A DNA stretch of 64,000 nucleotides, from positions 744,001 through 808,000 of the forward strand of contig NZ_AP019773.1 of assembly GCF_009936175.1 (NCBI RefSeq). The letters run 5' to 3'. Of this stretch, positions 19,803 to 29,374 are shown in pieces. The DNA is from Bartonella quintana. Its GTDB lineage: Bacteria > Pseudomonadota > Alphaproteobacteria > Rhizobiales > Rhizobiaceae. A program made the position numbers and the translations under genes. Under the pieces are notes generated by a model. The model made no database searches and had not been told where the DNA came from. It saw only the letters and a program-made list of their open reading frames with translations. How positions within the stretch are numbered: the first letter of the stretch is position 1; each line of letters begins with the position of its first letter.

Positions 19803-21161
19803 TCACGAATCAGGAGCGGGCGATTGATGAGAAAGATATTTTTCTAGCCAATGAATATTATAATTACCTTCTGCAATATCTTGGTTGTTAATGAGATCGC
19901 GAAAAAGAGGTAATGTGGTTTTGATTCCATCGACAACAAATTCATCTAAAGCACGTCGTAAACGCATCATACATTCTAAACGCGTACGTCCATGAACAAT
20001 CAACTTTCCAATCATGCTATCATAATAAGGCGGAATACGGTAACCTGAATAAGCACCTGAATCAACGCGAATTCCTAAACCTCCAGGTGTATGAAAATGT
20101 GTAATGGTTCCTGGTGATGGTGTAAAGTTACTAGGATCTTCTGCATTAATACGACATTCAATAGCGTGCCCAGAGAAGCAGACATCGTCTTGTGTAACTG
20201 AAAGTTTACAGCCTGATGCAATATGAATTTGTTCATGGACTAAATCTATGCCTGTAATCGCTTCAGTTACAGGATGCTCAACTTGTAAGCGCGTATTCAT
20301 CTCAATAAAATAAAATTCGCCATTTTCATAAAGAAACTCAACGGTACCTGCTCCACGATATCCAAGTTGTGCACAAGCATTTGCAACAATATCGCCAATT
20401 TTTTTCCGTTCAGTTTCATTAAGTGCAGGTGAAGTTGCTTCTTCCCATATTTTTTGATGACGGCGTTGCAGTGAACAATCACGTTCTCCTAAATGGACAG
20501 CATTCCCCGTTCCATCACCTATAACTTGAATTTCAATATGGCGTGGCTTTTCTAGGTATTTTTCGATATAAACTGAATCATCACTAAAAGCTGCCGCTGC
20601 TTCTGAACGTGTTGTTTCGAGAGCTATAGCAAATTCCTTTTCAGAACGAACGACTTTCATACCGCGTCCACCACCGCCGGCAGAGGCTTTAATAATAACG
20701 GGATAACCAATTTCACTGGCGGTACGCAGAGCCTCTGCTTCTTCAGTGACAGCTCCATCTGAACCAGGTACTACAGGAATTCCAAGTTTTTTGGCAGTTT
20801 TTTTTGCTTCAATTTTGTTGCCCATGATTCGAATATGCCCAGCTGTAGGACCGATAAATGTAATATCATGGGCTTCTAGAACATCTGCAAATTTTGCATT
20901 CTCAGAAAGAAAGCCATAGCCAGGATGAACAGCATCAGCTCCTGTGATTTCACATGCAGCAATAATTTGTTGAATACTCAAATAAGAATCGCGCGCTGGA
21001 GGAGGGCCAATACAGACACTTTCATCAGCAAGACGAACATGCATTGCATCAGCATCAGCAGTTGAGTGAATGGCTACGGTTTTAATTCCAAGCTCTTTGC
21101 AGGCTCGCAGAACACGAAGGGCAATTTCTCCCCGATTAGCAATGAGGATTTTTTGAATCAT
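19803..21161 (-). CDS. accC: Acetyl-CoA carboxylase, biotin carboxylase subunit
   Basis: AccC carboxylates the biotin on AccB using ATP and bicarbonate, the first half of the reaction that commits acetyl-CoA to fatty-acid synthesis. The 452-residue length is normal. Visible motifs are [17 protein letters not shown] at the N-terminus, the ATP-grasp glycine loop [14 protein letters not shown] (about 158-171), [20 protein letters not shown], and the catalytic block [14 protein letters not shown] (about 288-301). It follows accB by 14 bases, the standard accBC operon. Confidence 0.97.
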   Translation of the reverse strand: MIQKILIANRGEIALRVLRACKELGIKTVAIHSTADADAMHVRLADESVCIGPPPARDSYLSIQQIIAACEITGADAVHPGYGFLSENAKFADVLEAHDITFIGPTAGHIRIMGNKIEAKKTAKKLGIPVVPGSDGAVTEEAEALRTASEIGYPVIIKASAGGGGRGMKVVRSEKEFAIALETTRSEAAAAFSDDSVYIEKYLEKPRHIEIQVIGDGTGNAVHLGERDCSLQRRHQKIWEEATSPALNETERKKIGDIVANACAQLGYRGAGTVEFLYENGEFYFIEMNTRLQVEHPVTEAITGIDLVHEQIHIASGCKLSVTQDDVCFSGHAIECRINAEDPSNFTPSPGTITHFHTPGGLGIRVDSGAYSGYRIPPYYDSMIGKLIVHGRTRLECMMRLRRALDEFVVDGIKTTLPLFRDLINNQDIAEGNYNIHWLEKYLSHQSPAPDS

Positions 21162-21175
21162 AGCTGCTCCTCGTT

Positions 21176-21667
21176 TTATTCAACAACAATAAGTGGTTCG
21201 CCAAACTCAACAGGTTGGCCATCTTTAACAAAAATATTGGTCACTGTACCTGAGCGTGGTGATGGAATTTGATTCATCGTTTTCATTGCTTCAATGATAA
21301 GTAACGTTTGTCCTTCAGAAACATTTTGCCCTACTTCTACAAAAGACTGTGCACCTGGTGAAGGTGCAAGATAGGCGGTACCGACCATTGGAGATGTTAT
21401 CGCGTTCTTTGATTTATCTTCTTGTGTCGGAGCTTCAGTTGTTGGGGAGGGGGGAGAAGCCACAGTGACAGTAGGAGTGGAAAGGGGAGCATAGATTGTT
21501 TGTTCGGAAGCGGCTGAGATGTTTTGACGTGATACACAAATACGAAGCCCACCCTGTTCAAGTTCAATATTGGTTAAATTTGTATCATTCAAAATTTCAG
21601 CAAGGTCGCGGATAATTTTCGTATCAATTGCGGTCTGTTTTGCCGCATCCGTTTTTTTTGTCGCCAT
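21176..21667 (-). CDS. accB: Biotin carboxyl carrier protein of acetyl-CoA carboxylase
   Basis: AccB carries the biotin that shuttles carboxyl groups between AccC and the carboxyltransferase. The 163-residue product has an N-terminal domain, a proline/threonine-rich hinge (about 60-88), and a C-terminal biotinyl domain whose [10 protein letters not shown] carries the biotinylated lysine (about Lys129). I start at the ATG at 21667 ([11 protein letters not shown]), which matches relatives and has AAGGAG just upstream, not at the in-frame ATG at 21703. It is the first gene of accBC. Confidence 0.95.
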   Translation of the reverse strand: MATKKTDAAKQTAIDTKIIRDLAEILNDTNLTNIELEQGGLRICVSRQNISAASEQTIYAPLSTPTVTVASPPSPTTEAPTQEDKSKNAITSPMVGTAYLAPSPGAQSFVEVGQNVSEGQTLLIIEAMKTMNQIPSPRSGTVTNIFVKDGQPVEFGEPLIVVE

Positions 21668-21703
21668 TTTATTTTTAACTCCTTGATCAATGAAGACCGT
21701 CAT

Positions 21704-21929
21704 TGTTTAATTCTTATGACTGAATATCTCTAGACTACGGATGACCTTTGTTGAGGATTCTATTAAAAAATATTTACTTTTTTCAAAATTATATTTTATA
21801 ATTTTAAACTAGTTTTTGCTACGCAAGGTTGTACTTATAAGCTTGTTGTCAAAAAAGAGAAAGCATAAAATCACCTCATTTAGGGTATTTTTCACAAAGG
21901 TGATAAAGTAAAGGAGAAATGTTCACTGA
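21704..21929. other. accB upstream region
   Basis: This AT-rich leader between accB and the dsbA-like relic holds no gene. A clear promoter could not be picked out by eye. Confidence 0.4.
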
Positions 21930-22760
21930 ATATTTTCTATAACTTCTTTTAGGATTTCTCGACCACTGCTCCGATGAGAACTTTATCACCGATGGATATA
22001 AGAAGGCGTTCCCGTAATATTAAGTGTAGAGGCAATTTGAATATTTTTTAAAGGCGTTTTGCAGGTTAAGATCTTTTATTGTTTTGTGCAGTTTTTTTCA
22101 TTTGCTCCTAATGCAAATTTTATTTTTATAGCTTTTGCTTCGTTTGCACGGCTACGATGCGGTAAAAGCCTTTTATAAACTGAGGATATTTCTCTGGAAA
22201 TTGTTGTCGAAAAGCATAGGCAACAAATATGTGCTGTCATAGAATCAGATCTCCAAACTGGTAAATCTTTGATAATAACCCCCTAGATCTGGGTATTTTT
22301 TATTAAGTTTTCTGTATGAATAGGAAGTTTTACAAACTCTACAATTGTAATCAAAAAAATCAATAAACGCTTTTTTACCATTTGGATTTCCTAAAACAGC
22401 ATCATGAAGGGACTGAAAATTTTTTTAATGAGTTAATAATTGAAACTTGTTTTTAGTTTTTTTGCTTGCTTTGCTTTTCTGGCTTTTCCTTGAAGGATAA
22501 GCTGCATTTCAATCATAATTTCTGGATTAGTAAGTAAACAATCTTTTACAGTCTTTTGAATATCTTGATCATCGATATGTGATGTAATCTTTTCTCTAGG
22601 CTTAGACAAAAAAGTGGAATCTTTCAGAAATTGTATTTTAAGGTTCCCTAAGCCCGAATAATCTGGTGTTTTTTCACTTGATTTTGTATTTGATAGAAAA
22701 AGTGAACAAATCAAAATACCTAAAATATAATTGTTGCTGAAAACTTTGCAATCAGTGTTG
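21930..22760 (-). pseudogene. DsbA-family thiol-disulfide oxidoreductase pseudogene
   Basis: On the reverse strand the pieces line up with a periplasmic DsbA/Com1-like protein: a signal-like hydrophobic segment (SNNYILGILICSLFLS), then DIQKTVKDCLLTNPEIMIEM, ending at a stop near 22433. After that stop the next frame reads NPNGKKAFIDFFDYNC and RVCKTSY, the thioredoxin-fold active-site region where two cysteines are spaced as CxxC. Further frameshifted pieces carry LNITGTPSY and GDKVLIGAV, the cis-proline and C-terminal segments. The stop and at least two frameshifts make it inactive. The 153-codon open frame reaching up to 22894 is only its N-terminal half plus an antisense extension. Confidence 0.75.
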
Positions 22761-22852
22761 TTTTTTGAGGATTGAGTCTGATGGGATCTTTCTAGGACTT
22801 TATATTTTTTTATGACGCTGATTAAACTAACTAAACTATATAAAAGTATCGT

Positions 22853-23995
22853 AAAGGGTGTGAATATTCTGATGCAAGAGTAGATGATGCGCATTTGGTA
22901 ATTGCGAATGCTCGTGATGCAGAAAAATGGGGGGCTTCTATAAAAGTAGGGACAGAAGTTAGAAGTTGTGTCTTTAAAGAGAGAAGAAAAAAATGGCTTG
23001 TGTTTCTTCGAGATAAGTTAAGTGGCAAAAAATTGCGTTACGGCTTCTTATGTTGTGAATATGATGGGTCCTTGGATTAATCATCTTTTGGAAAACGTAT
23101 TAGACTGGAAAGACATTCACCAGTACAACTTGTCAGAGGGTTCTCATATTTGGGTTCCCAAGCTTTATGCCCATGACCGTGCTTATGTTTTTCAAAATGG
23201 TGATGGGTGTATTATATTTTCTATTCCATATCAGGAAGAATTCACATTGCTTGGTACAACAATATTGTGAATATTAGGGGGGGGATCTTGCTGATGTTCA
23301 TATTACGGATACAGAGATTTACTAATATTTGCACAGTAGCAAATGAATATTTCGTACAACCGGTATTGCATGAGAACATTGTTTGGACTTACTCTGGTGT
23401 TCGTCCGCTCTATGATGATGGAGCTTCAAAAGCGCAAAAAATCACGCGTGATTACGTTTTGAAAGAAATGGGGACAGAAAGTGCGCCACGGATTCTTAAT
23501 TTAAGATTACAACTTATCGTAAATTGGCTGAAGATGCTATGAAATTTGTTGAAAAAGCGCTTTGGTAAAAAGGGAGCCCCGTGGACAGCCAATTCCATGC
23601 TTCCGGGAGGTGATTTTCCATATAACAAGCTGGCTACAATCGAAAATGAGATCGCTTTTTTGATTCCAGATTTAGATGCTTTTCATACCGCAGGTTTTCC
23701 TGACCTTATGGTTGCGAAGCACCAATGAGGTTTGCAAATGGTAAGGCAGATAAAGGGAAGAGTTTTGGACATAGATTTTATGAAGTAGAAGTAAAGTGGC
23801 TCATGGAAAAGGAATGGGCTAAAACGTGTGACGATGTACTATGCGTTGTTCAAAACTTCAACTTTTATTTAATAAGAAAGAAGTTAATGCTCTTTCTGCC
23901 TATATGCAAAGAAAAAAGGAGATTGAACAAAGTTTATGATGATGCAGTCTTTACAGAGTTTATAGTATCTTATTGTGGAATCTATTCGCACATTA
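22853..23995 (+). pseudogene. glpD: Glycerol-3-phosphate dehydrogenase (GlpD) pseudogene, 5'-truncated
   Basis: GlpD oxidises glycerol-3-phosphate to dihydroxyacetone phosphate at the membrane. Broken frames in order give CEYSDARVDDAHLVIANARD, ASYVVNMMGPWINHLLE, HIWVPKLYAHDRAYVFQN, VWTYSGVRPLYDDGASKAQK, ITRDYVLKEM, WTANSMLPGGDFPY and EWLMEKEWAKTCDDVL-like text, which match GlpD from roughly residue 150 to near the C-terminus. The N-terminal FAD-binding GxGxxG region is missing, and at least four frameshifts or stops interrupt the rest. The truncated 5' end abuts the upstream side of the dsbA-like relic, suggesting a deletion joined them. Confidence 0.88.
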
Positions 23996-24402
23996 AATTA
24001 AAAAAACGCTGAGGGAAAACAAGCCATAATAGGATGAATCGTGTAGCGGCTTTAGTCTATTTTCAATCAAATTAGAAATAGATACTAGATTGAATAAGGT
24101 TGATGTAACAGTTAAAGGATGGGATGAGTGGAGAGGAACACCATTCATAGAGATTATTCTTTATAAATTATATTTAGTACTTTATAAAACTGATTGAATA
24201 ATCCATATATCCAAAAAATATTTTTGTTAGACACAGTATATTTGTTTTTGCTTTCTTGATTTTGAAAAAATTTAAGTCAATTGGTAGAGAGCATTTTTGC
24301 ACTTTCAATTGATGGTAAAAAAAATTTCTGTAAAGTAGAAAAAAGTGAATATTTATATATATAAGTGGAAACTCTTAATGAAAATAGAAGAGTAATGCTC
24401 TT
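23996..24402. other. Intergenic region upstream of dusA
   Basis: This region holds the fading tail of the glpD relic and the leader of dusA. No further gene is seen. Confidence 0.4.
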
Positions 24403-25383
24403 ATGATATTTTACAGTGCTCCATCACCAGTAAAATTTGCAGTAGCGCCAATGTTGGGCTGGACAGATCAGCATTGCAGATTTTTTCATCGCCTTTTAAC
24501 AAAAAAGGCACTGCTTTATACCGAAATGATCGTCGCAGATGCTGTAATCCATGGTGTTCGGAAACGAGTGTTGGCTTTGAATCATAAAGAACATCCAATT
24601 GCGTTGCAATTAGGGGGATCAGATCCGCAAAAATTAGCAGAGGCTGCACGAATTGCAGAAGATTTTGGTTATGATGAGATAAATCTCAATGTTGGTTGTC
24701 CATCAAATCGCGTTCAATCCGGCGCATTTGGTGCTTGTTTAATGTTACAACCCGACATTGTAGCAAATGCGGTGGAAGCAATAAAACAAGTGGTTACGCT
24801 CTCTGTAACTATCAAATGTCGGATTGGTGTGGACGAGCAGGATGAAGAATTAGCTTTAGACTTTTTAGCTGAAAAAGTTTGGAATGCTGGGTGTGACGCA
24901 CTCTGGGTACATGCACGCAAAGCATGGTTAAAAGGATTAAGTCCAAAGGAGAACCGCGATATCCCTCCAATTAATTATGAAAGAGTTTATAAATTAAAGC
25001 GTAAATATTATAATAAGTTCATTGGAATAAATGGTGAAATTAAATCACTTGATGAAATCAAAGAGCATTTAACTTTGTGTGATGCTGCCATGGTTGGTCG
25101 ACAGATTTATCATAACCCAACTTTGTTAAAGCATATTGATTCTGAAATATATGGTGAGCCACAAAGTAATCTTAATGATATTGATCTTATTGAATCCATG
25201 TGTGATTATGCTGCTCAACATATTGCATCAGGAGGGCTGCTTTCTCATGTGACACGTCATATGATTGGTTTATTTAATGGCCGAAATGGTGCACGCCGAT
25301 GGCGGCAAATATTATCAAATAATGCAAGTAGAAGAGATGCAGATGTGCACGTTATAAAGGAAGCTTTTTCTGCTCTTATTTAG
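24403..25383 (+). CDS. dusA: tRNA-dihydrouridine(20/20a) synthase DusA
   Basis: DusA uses FMN and NADPH to reduce uridine 20/20a in the tRNA D-loop. The 326-residue product has the TIM-barrel start VAPMLGWTDQHCRFFHRL, the substrate segment LQLGGSDPQKLAEAA, and the DusA-type active-site block NVGCPSNRVQSGAFGACLM (about 96-114) with the catalytic cysteine in its C-terminal part. FMN-binding segments VKCR-like (IKCRIG) and GING-like (FIGINGEI) follow, then the C-terminal helical domain (HVTRHMIGLFNGRNGARRW). It is the only intact gene in a zone of pseudogenes. Confidence 0.94.
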   Translation: MIFYSAPSPVKFAVAPMLGWTDQHCRFFHRLLTKKALLYTEMIVADAVIHGVRKRVLALNHKEHPIALQLGGSDPQKLAEAARIAEDFGYDEINLNVGCPSNRVQSGAFGACLMLQPDIVANAVEAIKQVVTLSVTIKCRIGVDEQDEELALDFLAEKVWNAGCDALWVHARKAWLKGLSPKENRDIPPINYERVYKLKRKYYNKFIGINGEIKSLDEIKEHLTLCDAAMVGRQIYHNPTLLKHIDSEIYGEPQSNLNDIDLIESMCDYAAQHIASGGLLSHVTRHMIGLFNGRNGARRWRQILSNNASRRDADVHVIKEAFSALI

Positions 25384-25499
25384 CAACAGTTTGATCAGAT
25401 CAACAGATATCAAAATTTAGATTTACTAAAGTTTTGCTTGTTCGGGAAAATTTTGAAGCAATCCAGACTGATGAATTTTAGAAAACTGCTGCCTTTATC

Positions 25500-25700
25500 A
25501 TGAAAAGAATGCCTTAAGTGCTTTTTAAAAATTGTGCAGAAATTTCATTAAGTTATCGAATTTTATCGGATGAGTGGAGCTATTGATTATTTATTGCGTG
25601 TTGTTATTCCCAATATTAAAGCTTATGATCATTTTTACAAAAAATTATATGCTGAATCAACTTTCACTCAATATAGAAATAGATCAAAGTATTAAGAATT
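25500..25700 (+). pseudogene. Lrp/AsnC-family regulator fragment (C-terminal part)
   Basis: The forward strand encodes CLKCFLKIVQKFH, an in-frame stop, then VIEFYRMSGAIDYLLRVVIP and NIKAYDHFYKKLYAES. This is the ligand-binding (RAM) domain of an Lrp-family transcription factor without its DNA-binding helix-turn-helix. It closely resembles the reverse-strand relic at 26890-27360, so the two form an imperfect inverted repeat around the cobT pseudogene. Confidence 0.75.
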
Positions 25701-25855
25701 TTATTGATGTATAAAATCAATAAAAAAAGTTTCTTAGCGTACAAATTTCGTTAAGAATGTTTAATGTGTTTAGAGGGATTCTTTAAAAAAACAAAAAATT
25801 ATTCATATCTTGTTTATATGATAAGATTCTCATTATACATTATAGATTTGAAAAG

Positions 25856-26850
25856 ATGTCTTTTTTCATGACAGTCAGGCCGTTTGATGATTCTCGTGTT
25901 TTATTCACAAATTTACCTGTTGCTGATGGATTTCCTCTAATTTTGGCAAAAAACGTCAAGCTAGTTTAACAAATGAACAAGAAGCGCTAGAAAAGTTAGG
26001 AGAGATAGCGGTTTGCTATGCAGGATGGAGAGATACAAAAAAGCCTATCGTAACGCGACCCTTGGTTGCCATTTTTTCCAGGAATCATGGCATTACAAAT
26101 GAAAATATTATACCATTTCCGCGATCTATGACAAAAAAGATGGTACAAAATTTTGCAGCGGGTGGTGGGTTGTTATCAATCAAATTTGCATAGCTTATAA
26201 TCTTGGATTGAAGAATTTGATTTAGCATTAGAATATCCAATAATGAATCTTACCAAAGATTCAGCAATGGATGAGCACAGTGCAGCTGCTACAATGGCAT
26301 TTGGAATGGAATCCATCACTGGTAGAATAGATCTTTTGTGTATCGGTGAAATGGGAAGTTGGAAATACGATGATAGCTTTAGCTTTATGGTTAGCGTTGT
26401 TTGGTGGGGAAGTTGAGGAATGGACAGGGGTTAGCATGAGGTATGAGAAGAAATTTTATCAGCGTATAAAATAGTTGAATAAAGAAAGCTGTTTCTTTAC
26501 ATAAGAAATGCCATTGTCTAGGAGGACCTGAAATTGCCGCTATGGTAGCTGCCACTTAGTTGCGAGAATCTGATTATTTTGGATGGTTTTGTGGCAACAG
26601 CAGCAGCAATACTTTATAAATGAATCCAAGAGTTCTTGATCATAAACTTATTGGACAAAGGTCCTCGGAGCCAGCACACCGCAATCTTTTAGAAAAAATT
26701 AACAAAGAACCGCTCCTAGATCTGGGGATAAATCTTGGCCAAAGGACCGGCACGGCACGGCTGGTATTGTTAAGGTTGCTGTTTTAACACATGCCACAAA
26801 TGACAGTATTCAAACAAGAAGACTTGATCGTTAAAAAAATGACAGCGTGA
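25856..26850 (+). pseudogene. cobT: CobT pseudogene (dimethylbenzimidazole phosphoribosyltransferase)
   Basis: CobT makes alpha-ribazole phosphate for the lower ligand of cobalamin. The ATG at 25856 opens MSFFMTVRPFDDSRVL, and frame-shifted pieces continue with EEALEKLGEIAVCYAGW-like text, RPLVAIFSRNHGITNEN, an EMGIGNT-like region and LDGFVATAAAILYK. Near the end come SEPAHRNLLEKI-like text and NKEPLLDLG, which are hallmark CobT segments. Many stops and frameshifts interrupt it. The bacterium should not make the nucleotide loop by this copy. Confidence 0.87.
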
Positions 26851-26884
26851 TTATAAAGATTAAAAAAAATCTTTAAGAATTTTG

Positions 26885-27365
26885 TTCACTTGTTTTTTCG
26901 TGCAGTTTTATATCGTTAAGTGGTAGTTTCGTTGTGCATTTAATCTGTTCCATCGCGAAAGAAGATGAAACGTCACGTATATCAACTTTTTAGCAATTAA
27001 TCTTTTGTAAAAAAAATCATAAATCTCAATATTGGGAACGATGACACGTAATAAATAGTCAATATCTCCACTTATCTGATAAAATTCGATCACTTCACGA
27101 AATTTTTGAACAATTTTTGAAAAGCATTTAAGCCATTCGTGGCTATGTGTGTTCGAACAAATAGAAACAAAAACAGTGACATATGCATTTACTTTTTCTG
27201 CAGAAAGAACAGCAACACGACGTTCAATAACACCATCTTCTTTAAGTTTTTGAATTCTGCACCAACAAAGAGTGGTGGAAAGTCTAACTCTTGATATCAG
27301 TGACAAATAGTGTCGCATTTTCTTGCAAAAGATGCAAAATTTTTCGATCAAGGCGAAAGGCGATC
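26885..27365 (-). pseudogene. Lrp/AsnC-family transcription regulator pseudogene
   Basis: The open frame of 159 codons on the reverse strand contains RLSTTLCWCRIQKLKEDGVI (the recognition helix region) and ERRVAVLSAEKVNAYVTVFV, then EVIEFYQISGDIDYLLRVIV from the RAM domain. At the N-terminus the family's LDRKILHLLQENATL lies in another frame, and at the C-terminus the expected VDIRDVSSSFAMEQIK lies one base out of frame. Both ends are therefore frameshifted and the encoded 159-residue product has foreign termini. A shortened functional form is possible but unlikely. Confidence 0.75.
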
Positions 27366-27388
27366 GATGTTTTTTCTCAATCTTCAAT

Positions 27389-28024
27389 TTATAAAAATTT
27401 GCGCACTAAACTACGTAGGTACACAATAAGCTCATCATTAAACCATGGATTTTTTTGTAACCAAGCAGTGTTTCGCCATGATGGATGGGGCAAAGGCATG
27501 ACGTTATAGCCTCGAGGTTGACGTATGGAAAGAATGTTTTTCCAATCACTGACGGTTGCTGAGACAGTTTTATGTTTCAGTTCTGCAATATGCCATTTTT
27601 GCGCATAACTTCCAATAGCAAGAACAAGTTTTATTTGTGGCATAGCTTGAAATACCTTTTCATGCCATATTTCGGAACACTCACGCCTTGGCGGTAAATC
27701 AGATTTATTTTTATCATAACCTGGAAAACAAAATCCCATAGGAACAATAGCAAAGAGAGATCTATTATAAAATTCATCACTCGTTACGTTGAGCCAGTTA
27801 CGCAATCTTTCGCCAGAACAATCATTAAAAGGAATAGAACTTTCATGGACACGCAATCCTGGCGCTTGACCTGCAATTGCAATCGAAGCGGTATCGGATA
27901 AATAAACCACAGGTCTTGGCTCATGTGGAAGGGGAGGAAGGTAATGTGGATGCTTGATACAAACACGACAGGAATAAATTTTTTTCTCAAGTTTGATAAT
28001 TTGATTACACTGTTGTTTTTTCAT
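27389..28024 (-). CDS. Uracil-DNA-glycosylase-superfamily protein
   Basis: These proteins share the fold of uracil-DNA glycosylases, which excise uracil from DNA. The 211-residue product (start at 28024, MKKQQCN) shows the water-activating/pocket motif IAGQAPGLRVHESSIPF, then SGERLRNWL, and the C-terminal DNA-intercalation motif LPHPSWRNTAWLQKNPWF. The cysteine pair in SCRVC near the N-terminus is a family feature; a full four-cysteine iron-sulfur set, as in family 4, is not evident. The frame is open 159 bases further upstream, but that part overlaps the nuclease gene and is unlike relatives. It follows the nuclease by about 50 bases. Activity on uracil is inferred from family. Confidence 0.82.
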   Translation of the reverse strand: MKKQQCNQIIKLEKKIYSCRVCIKHPHYLPPLPHEPRPVVYLSDTASIAIAGQAPGLRVHESSIPFNDCSGERLRNWLNVTSDEFYNRSLFAIVPMGFCFPGYDKNKSDLPPRRECSEIWHEKVFQAMPQIKLVLAIGSYAQKWHIAELKHKTVSATVSDWKNILSIRQPRGYNVMPLPHPSWRNTAWLQKNPWFNDELIVYLRSLVRKFL

Positions 28025-28073
28025 CGGCAAATGGGAAATTAAAGAATGCTCTCTAAAAAAGAAAATATTTTCT

Positions 28074-28622
28074 TTATTCTGTTCGAGGATGTGCTTTTCG
28101 CCATTTTTTTGGGTATTGAAAATTTGATTGCCATATTCCTTTTTTTTTCTTTTTGGCTTCTTGTTCTTCTTTAGGATAGTCATAGTAACTTATAGCCCAA
28201 CCATTCTGTACAATTGTTGCGTTAATGTTGCTGACTTGCTTTGTTTTACATGTCGCGAGAATGCGATGATATTTATCTTTTTTGTATAAATGACATGTAA
28301 CAGGTTGGTTTTCTATGAGTTGTTCTAAATATTTTTTTGCCTCAAGCCCACATGGATAGCGTGTTTTCTTTGTACCACAAAATTGATGAAGCTCAGGAGC
28401 ATCAATCCCTGCAAGTCGGATCATAACAGAGGAGACCATGATTGAATCACCATCAATAATCAATGCATTCCCCTTGATAGGTACTTTAGAAATAAAAGAT
28501 GCCTTCTGAGGATGTTTTTGAATGTAAACTGCTACAACGATAAGAATGATAACAACCATAAAAATACTGGAACAGATAACCTTTAGGTTAAAACTGCTTA
28601 GAATTGAGAATTTTTTTTTCAT
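28074..28622 (-). CDS. Secreted or membrane-anchored thermonuclease (SNase-like)
   Basis: The 182-residue protein has one N-terminal hydrophobic helix (about 13-33), so the nuclease domain lies in the periplasm or is anchored there. The SNase fold is indicated by IDGDSIMV, the arginine/aspartate motif IRLAGIDAPELHQFC, a paired KKDKYHRILATC segment, and NATIVQNGWAISYYDY. These match the calcium-dependent staphylococcal-nuclease family. Whether it cleaves DNA, RNA or both is not shown. Its C-terminus is lysine-rich. The UDG-like gene follows in the same direction. Confidence 0.85.
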   Translation of the reverse strand: MKKKFSILSSFNLKVICSSIFMVVIILIVVAVYIQKHPQKASFISKVPIKGNALIIDGDSIMVSSVMIRLAGIDAPELHQFCGTKKTRYPCGLEAKKYLEQLIENQPVTCHLYKKDKYHRILATCKTKQVSNINATIVQNGWAISYYDYPKEEQEAKKKKKGIWQSNFQYPKKWRKAHPRTE

Positions 28623-28935
28623 GAAATCAAAAAACTGCGATCACAATACGCTTAATTTAGAGAAGATTGACCGATAGCTTTTGCAGAAAATTTTCATTAT
28701 TTCAATAAAAATGAGCCTATTACCCAATATTAATGAGGAAATTTTTGTGCATTTAATTCACTTCATATCTTGGTTACAAAGAAAATTAAATCAGATTCAA
28801 CACAATATCGTGGGTATACCCACACTCAAGACACAGAAAAGCAATTAAAAGAATAAATCACTGCCCCCTTTAAATGTATAGCATTCTGATATAAAATACC
28901 AAAAATGGATACACGTCGCTTTATTTTTTCATCAC
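28623..28935. other. Intergenic region between rpmG and the nuclease gene
   Basis: No gene is seen here; the rpmG terminator lies at its rpmG-side edge. Confidence 0.45.
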
Positions 28936-28937
28936 AA

Positions 28938-28962
28938 AGCAAAAACCCTTAAAAAGGGACTT
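28938..28962 (-). terminator. Rho-independent terminator of rpmG
   Basis: On the reverse strand CCCTT-TTT-AAGGG forms a 5-bp hairpin followed by TTTTTG. It lies about 70 bases past the rpmG stop. Confidence 0.55.
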
Positions 28963-29029
28963 TAAGAATGAATACAAATTCTCTCTGCTTTTTATTGCAG
29001 CAATTATAAGTTATAATAGGGGAAATCAA

Positions 29030-29197
29030 TTATTTAATTTTTGTTTCTTTAAATTCAACGTGTCTTTTTACAACTGGATCATATTTACGTTTGCTCATTT
29101 TATTTGTCATTGTACGGCTGTTTTTCTTCGTTACATAGAAAAAACCAGTATCTGCAGTCGACAAAAGCTTGATCTTAATGGTTGCTGCCTTAGCCAT
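29030..29197 (-). CDS. rpmG: 50S ribosomal protein L33
   Basis: L33 is a small large-subunit protein. The 55-residue product starts [20 protein letters not shown] and continues with the conserved core [20 protein letters not shown] and [11 protein letters not shown]. It lacks the zinc-binding cysteine pairs (C- form). In many Rhizobiales rpmG follows divK-pleD and precedes a transporter and rnr; here the upstream pair is gone but the downstream neighbours remain. Confidence 0.95.
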   Translation of the reverse strand: MAKAATIKIKLLSTADTGFFYVTKKNSRTMTNKMSKRKYDPVVKRHVEFKETKIK

Positions 29198-29370
29198 AAT
29201 TTAAGAGTCCTATTTATACTGAAAACCACATTATTTTGCTATTAAAGCCTATTCTTGATGCAATCAGATTTTCCAGCGAACACTACGGATATTCCAAAAA
29301 AAGTCAAGAGCTGATTAATTTTCTCATACGTTGAACAAACATCGGAATGATATATAAATTAGAAAAACAA
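29198..29370. other. Region upstream of rpmG
   Basis: This region holds the rpmG leader with AT-rich sequence. No gene is seen. Confidence 0.4.
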
Positions 29371-29374
29371 GCCA

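Noticed and set aside
22433-22894. 153-codon reverse frame as an intact novel membrane protein
   Set aside because: Its core is the N-terminal half of a DsbA-like protein, the rest of which lies beyond the stop in other frames. The first 50 codons are antisense to the glpD relic and spacer.
26908-27387. 159-codon frame as an intact Lrp regulator
   Set aside because: The expected N- and C-terminal family segments lie in other frames, so both ends are frameshifted.
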